Shown in pieces: positions 4,686-5,596 of a stretch of DNA of 5,596 bases. The stretch lies in the NCBI RefSeq assembly GCF_014647075.1, contig NZ_BMOM01000061.1:1-5596 (forward strand), in the 5' to 3' direction. The DNA is from Deinococcus aerophilus. GTDB taxonomy: Bacteria; Deinococcota; Deinococci; Deinococcales; Deinococcaceae. The notes under the pieces were generated by a model. It had not been told where the DNA came from. It did not search any database and saw only the letters and a program-made list of their open reading frames with translations. The translations under genes were made by a program, and so were the position numbers. Each line of letters starts with the position of its first letter. The first letter of the stretch is position 1.

Positions 4686-5518
4686 CAACATCCCCAGAAT
4701 TGTTCGCCACCTGGACAACACCGTTCGACGTCCAGGTGAACCGAGAGACCCATACATTGGTCTTCACACCCGCCTGTGTGGACGGGCTCTACTTACAGCC
4801 GCGCAGTCTGTTTGACCGTCCAGGTGGGGGGGAGGGACACTACCAGACACTCATCTCCACGCTGCTGTCATTAAATTCCTACTCCACGGACCAGGAATGG
4901 CGAGCGACAGCACAGAAGTTGGGGCCACTGATCCAGCGACATCCCCTTCAACACGCAGCGCTCAACGGAGGTCTGAGCGAGTCCATGTCCGATTGGTTGA
5001 AGGCAACCCAGGACCTGAGCGCCCTGTGGGAAGACATCGAGGCCCTCGCCACGGCCGACACCGAGCCCCTCTCCTTAGAGGAACGGCGTGAGATAGGAAT
5101 TGATCGCCTCGCTGCCCTGGGATATCCCGTTGAGACCGTTTCTCCGGCGCAGCTCGAAGCACAGCTGGAGGCCTACATACCCAGGGCAGATACCGAGGTC
5201 CAGAACGTCACCGACCGGATCGGCAGAAGACTCAATGCATGGTTTCGGGGTCAGCACCCACGGGTCTCTCCCCTGCTCAATCCCCGCACCCGTGACGTCG
5301 AGATCGTGGTGGAGCAGGGTATCCAGGCCCTCTTCCTGATGACCGTCTCGCTGGCCCGCAATGAACTGGGGGCCTTTCCCCGGATGTGCACACGCCCCAA
5401 TTGCACCCGGAAGACATTCATGACCGGACGCAAGAAATACTGCAGTCTGGCGTGCCAGCAGGCCCACAAGTCAGCGCGCCAGCGCCAGAGGAAGTCAGAG
5501 GTCACCAAGAAGTCCTAG
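4673..5518 (+). CDS. Protein with C-terminal zinc-finger-like cysteine cluster (CGNR-like)
   Basis: From the GTG at 4673 it is 281 residues. The C-terminus carries C239-X4-C244 and C257-X3-C261 (MCTRPNCTRKTFMTGRKKYC, then SLACQQAHK), followed by a very basic tail RQRQRKSEVTKKS. The same arrangement is seen in CGNR-type zinc-finger proteins, presumed DNA-binding regulators, though the CGNR letters themselves are replaced by CQQAHK. The N-terminal 230 residues are acidic and helical-looking (for example SLEERREIGIDRLAALG) and not recognised. No ribosome site precedes the GTG. A TATA-rich box 4 bases upstream suggests a leaderless mRNA, but the start is the least certain part: the frame is open further upstream through the excisionase gene. 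It is divergent from the excisionase gene across an inverted repeat, which suggests mutual control. Its stop codon sits exactly at the insertion-sequence end. Confidence 0.75.
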   Translation: MTSNATSPELFATWTTPFDVQVNRETHTLVFTPACVDGLYLQPRSLFDRPGGGEGHYQTLISTLLSLNSYSTDQEWRATAQKLGPLIQRHPLQHAALNGGLSESMSDWLKATQDLSALWEDIEALATADTEPLSLEERREIGIDRLAALGYPVETVSPAQLEAQLEAYIPRADTEVQNVTDRIGRRLNAWFRGQHPRVSPLLNPRTRDVEIVVEQGIQALFLMTVSLARNELGAFPRMCTRPNCTRKTFMTGRKKYCSLACQQAHKSARQRQRKSEVTKKS

Positions 5519-5596
5519 GGTGTGTCCGCAAACCTTCAGAGCCACTCCATCAGGCAGGCAATCGTGACCATGGCCTCGAAATGACAGGCGCGTTTC
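5518..5596 (-). mobile_element. End of an insertion sequence, probably IS5-like
   Basis: After C-TA at 5515-5517 the sequence changes to GGGTGTGTCCGCAAACC, which resembles the terminal inverted repeat of IS5-group elements (IS427-like), followed 18 bases in by the stop of a minus-strand transposase. Those elements commonly duplicate a TA-type target, which fits the TA at 5516-5517. The other end is outside the window, so neither inverted repeat nor duplication can be confirmed. Confidence 0.6.
5536..5596 (-). CDS. C-terminal fragment of a DDE transposase
   Basis: Only the last 19 codons and TGA are in the window; they read KRACHFEAMVTIACLMEWL. A short hydrophobic helix with basic residues just before it, placed a few bases from the element end, is the common C-terminus of IS5-type transposases, where the final helix follows the catalytic glutamate. 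The fragment holds no catalytic residue, so the family call is by similarity of pattern only. The 5' part lies beyond the right edge. Confidence 0.65.
   Translation of the reverse strand, partial: KRACHFEAMVTIACLMEWL

Noticed and set aside
4631..4753. 41-codon upstream extension of the excisionase-like gene
   Set aside because: It would cross the inverted-repeat operator and the start of the divergent gene, and is not like the family; the ATG at 4630 gives the usual small-protein length.
1..5596. CRISPR array or second copy of the tRNA 3' end
   Set aside because: No regularly spaced repeats were seen by eye, and no second copy of the T-arm and acceptor sequence was found, so the far attachment site must be outside.

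Overview
The window looks like a Deinococcus chromosome carrying one end of an integrated mobile element. Three things point to Deinococcus: a Crp/Fnr regulator that I recognise as close to DdrI of Deinococcus radiodurans, GC-rich codon use, and possible start codons placed directly after a -10 box, as in the leaderless genes common in this genus. The species call rests on recognition, not on a search.

Positions 1-1210 are host backbone. There is a possible gene tail at 1-63, then a strong promoter, the ddrI-like gene and a strong intrinsic terminator. A sigma70-type promoter follows, driving a complete tRNA-Asn (GTT) gene with encoded CCA and its own terminator.

Positions about 1130-5517 are accessory DNA that appears to be integrated at the tRNA-Asn gene. 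Just past the tRNA terminator are three copies of TGCCCAACG, which look like arm-type integrase sites. Next, all on the minus strand and reading towards the tRNA, come (in order of transcription) an excisionase-like HTH protein, a probable HUH-type replication or relaxase protein whose last part lies in another frame, a decayed or stop-interrupted small gene, an XRE-type HTH protein, and a full tyrosine recombinase. The XRE and integrase genes overlap by 17 bp. A divergent plus-strand gene (4673-5518) encodes a protein with a C-terminal zinc-finger-like cysteine cluster. It faces the excisionase gene across an inverted repeat that may be a shared operator.

The layout att/tRNA - int - regulator - rep - xis resembles integrative elements that replicate by rolling circle, such as the actinomycete AICEs and pSAM2. 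A similar Deinococcus element is an inference from gene order and motifs. The right edge (from about 5518) is the end of an insertion sequence: 19 C-terminal transposase codons on the minus strand plus a terminal sequence that meets the stop codon of the zinc-finger gene. The second attachment site is not in the window.
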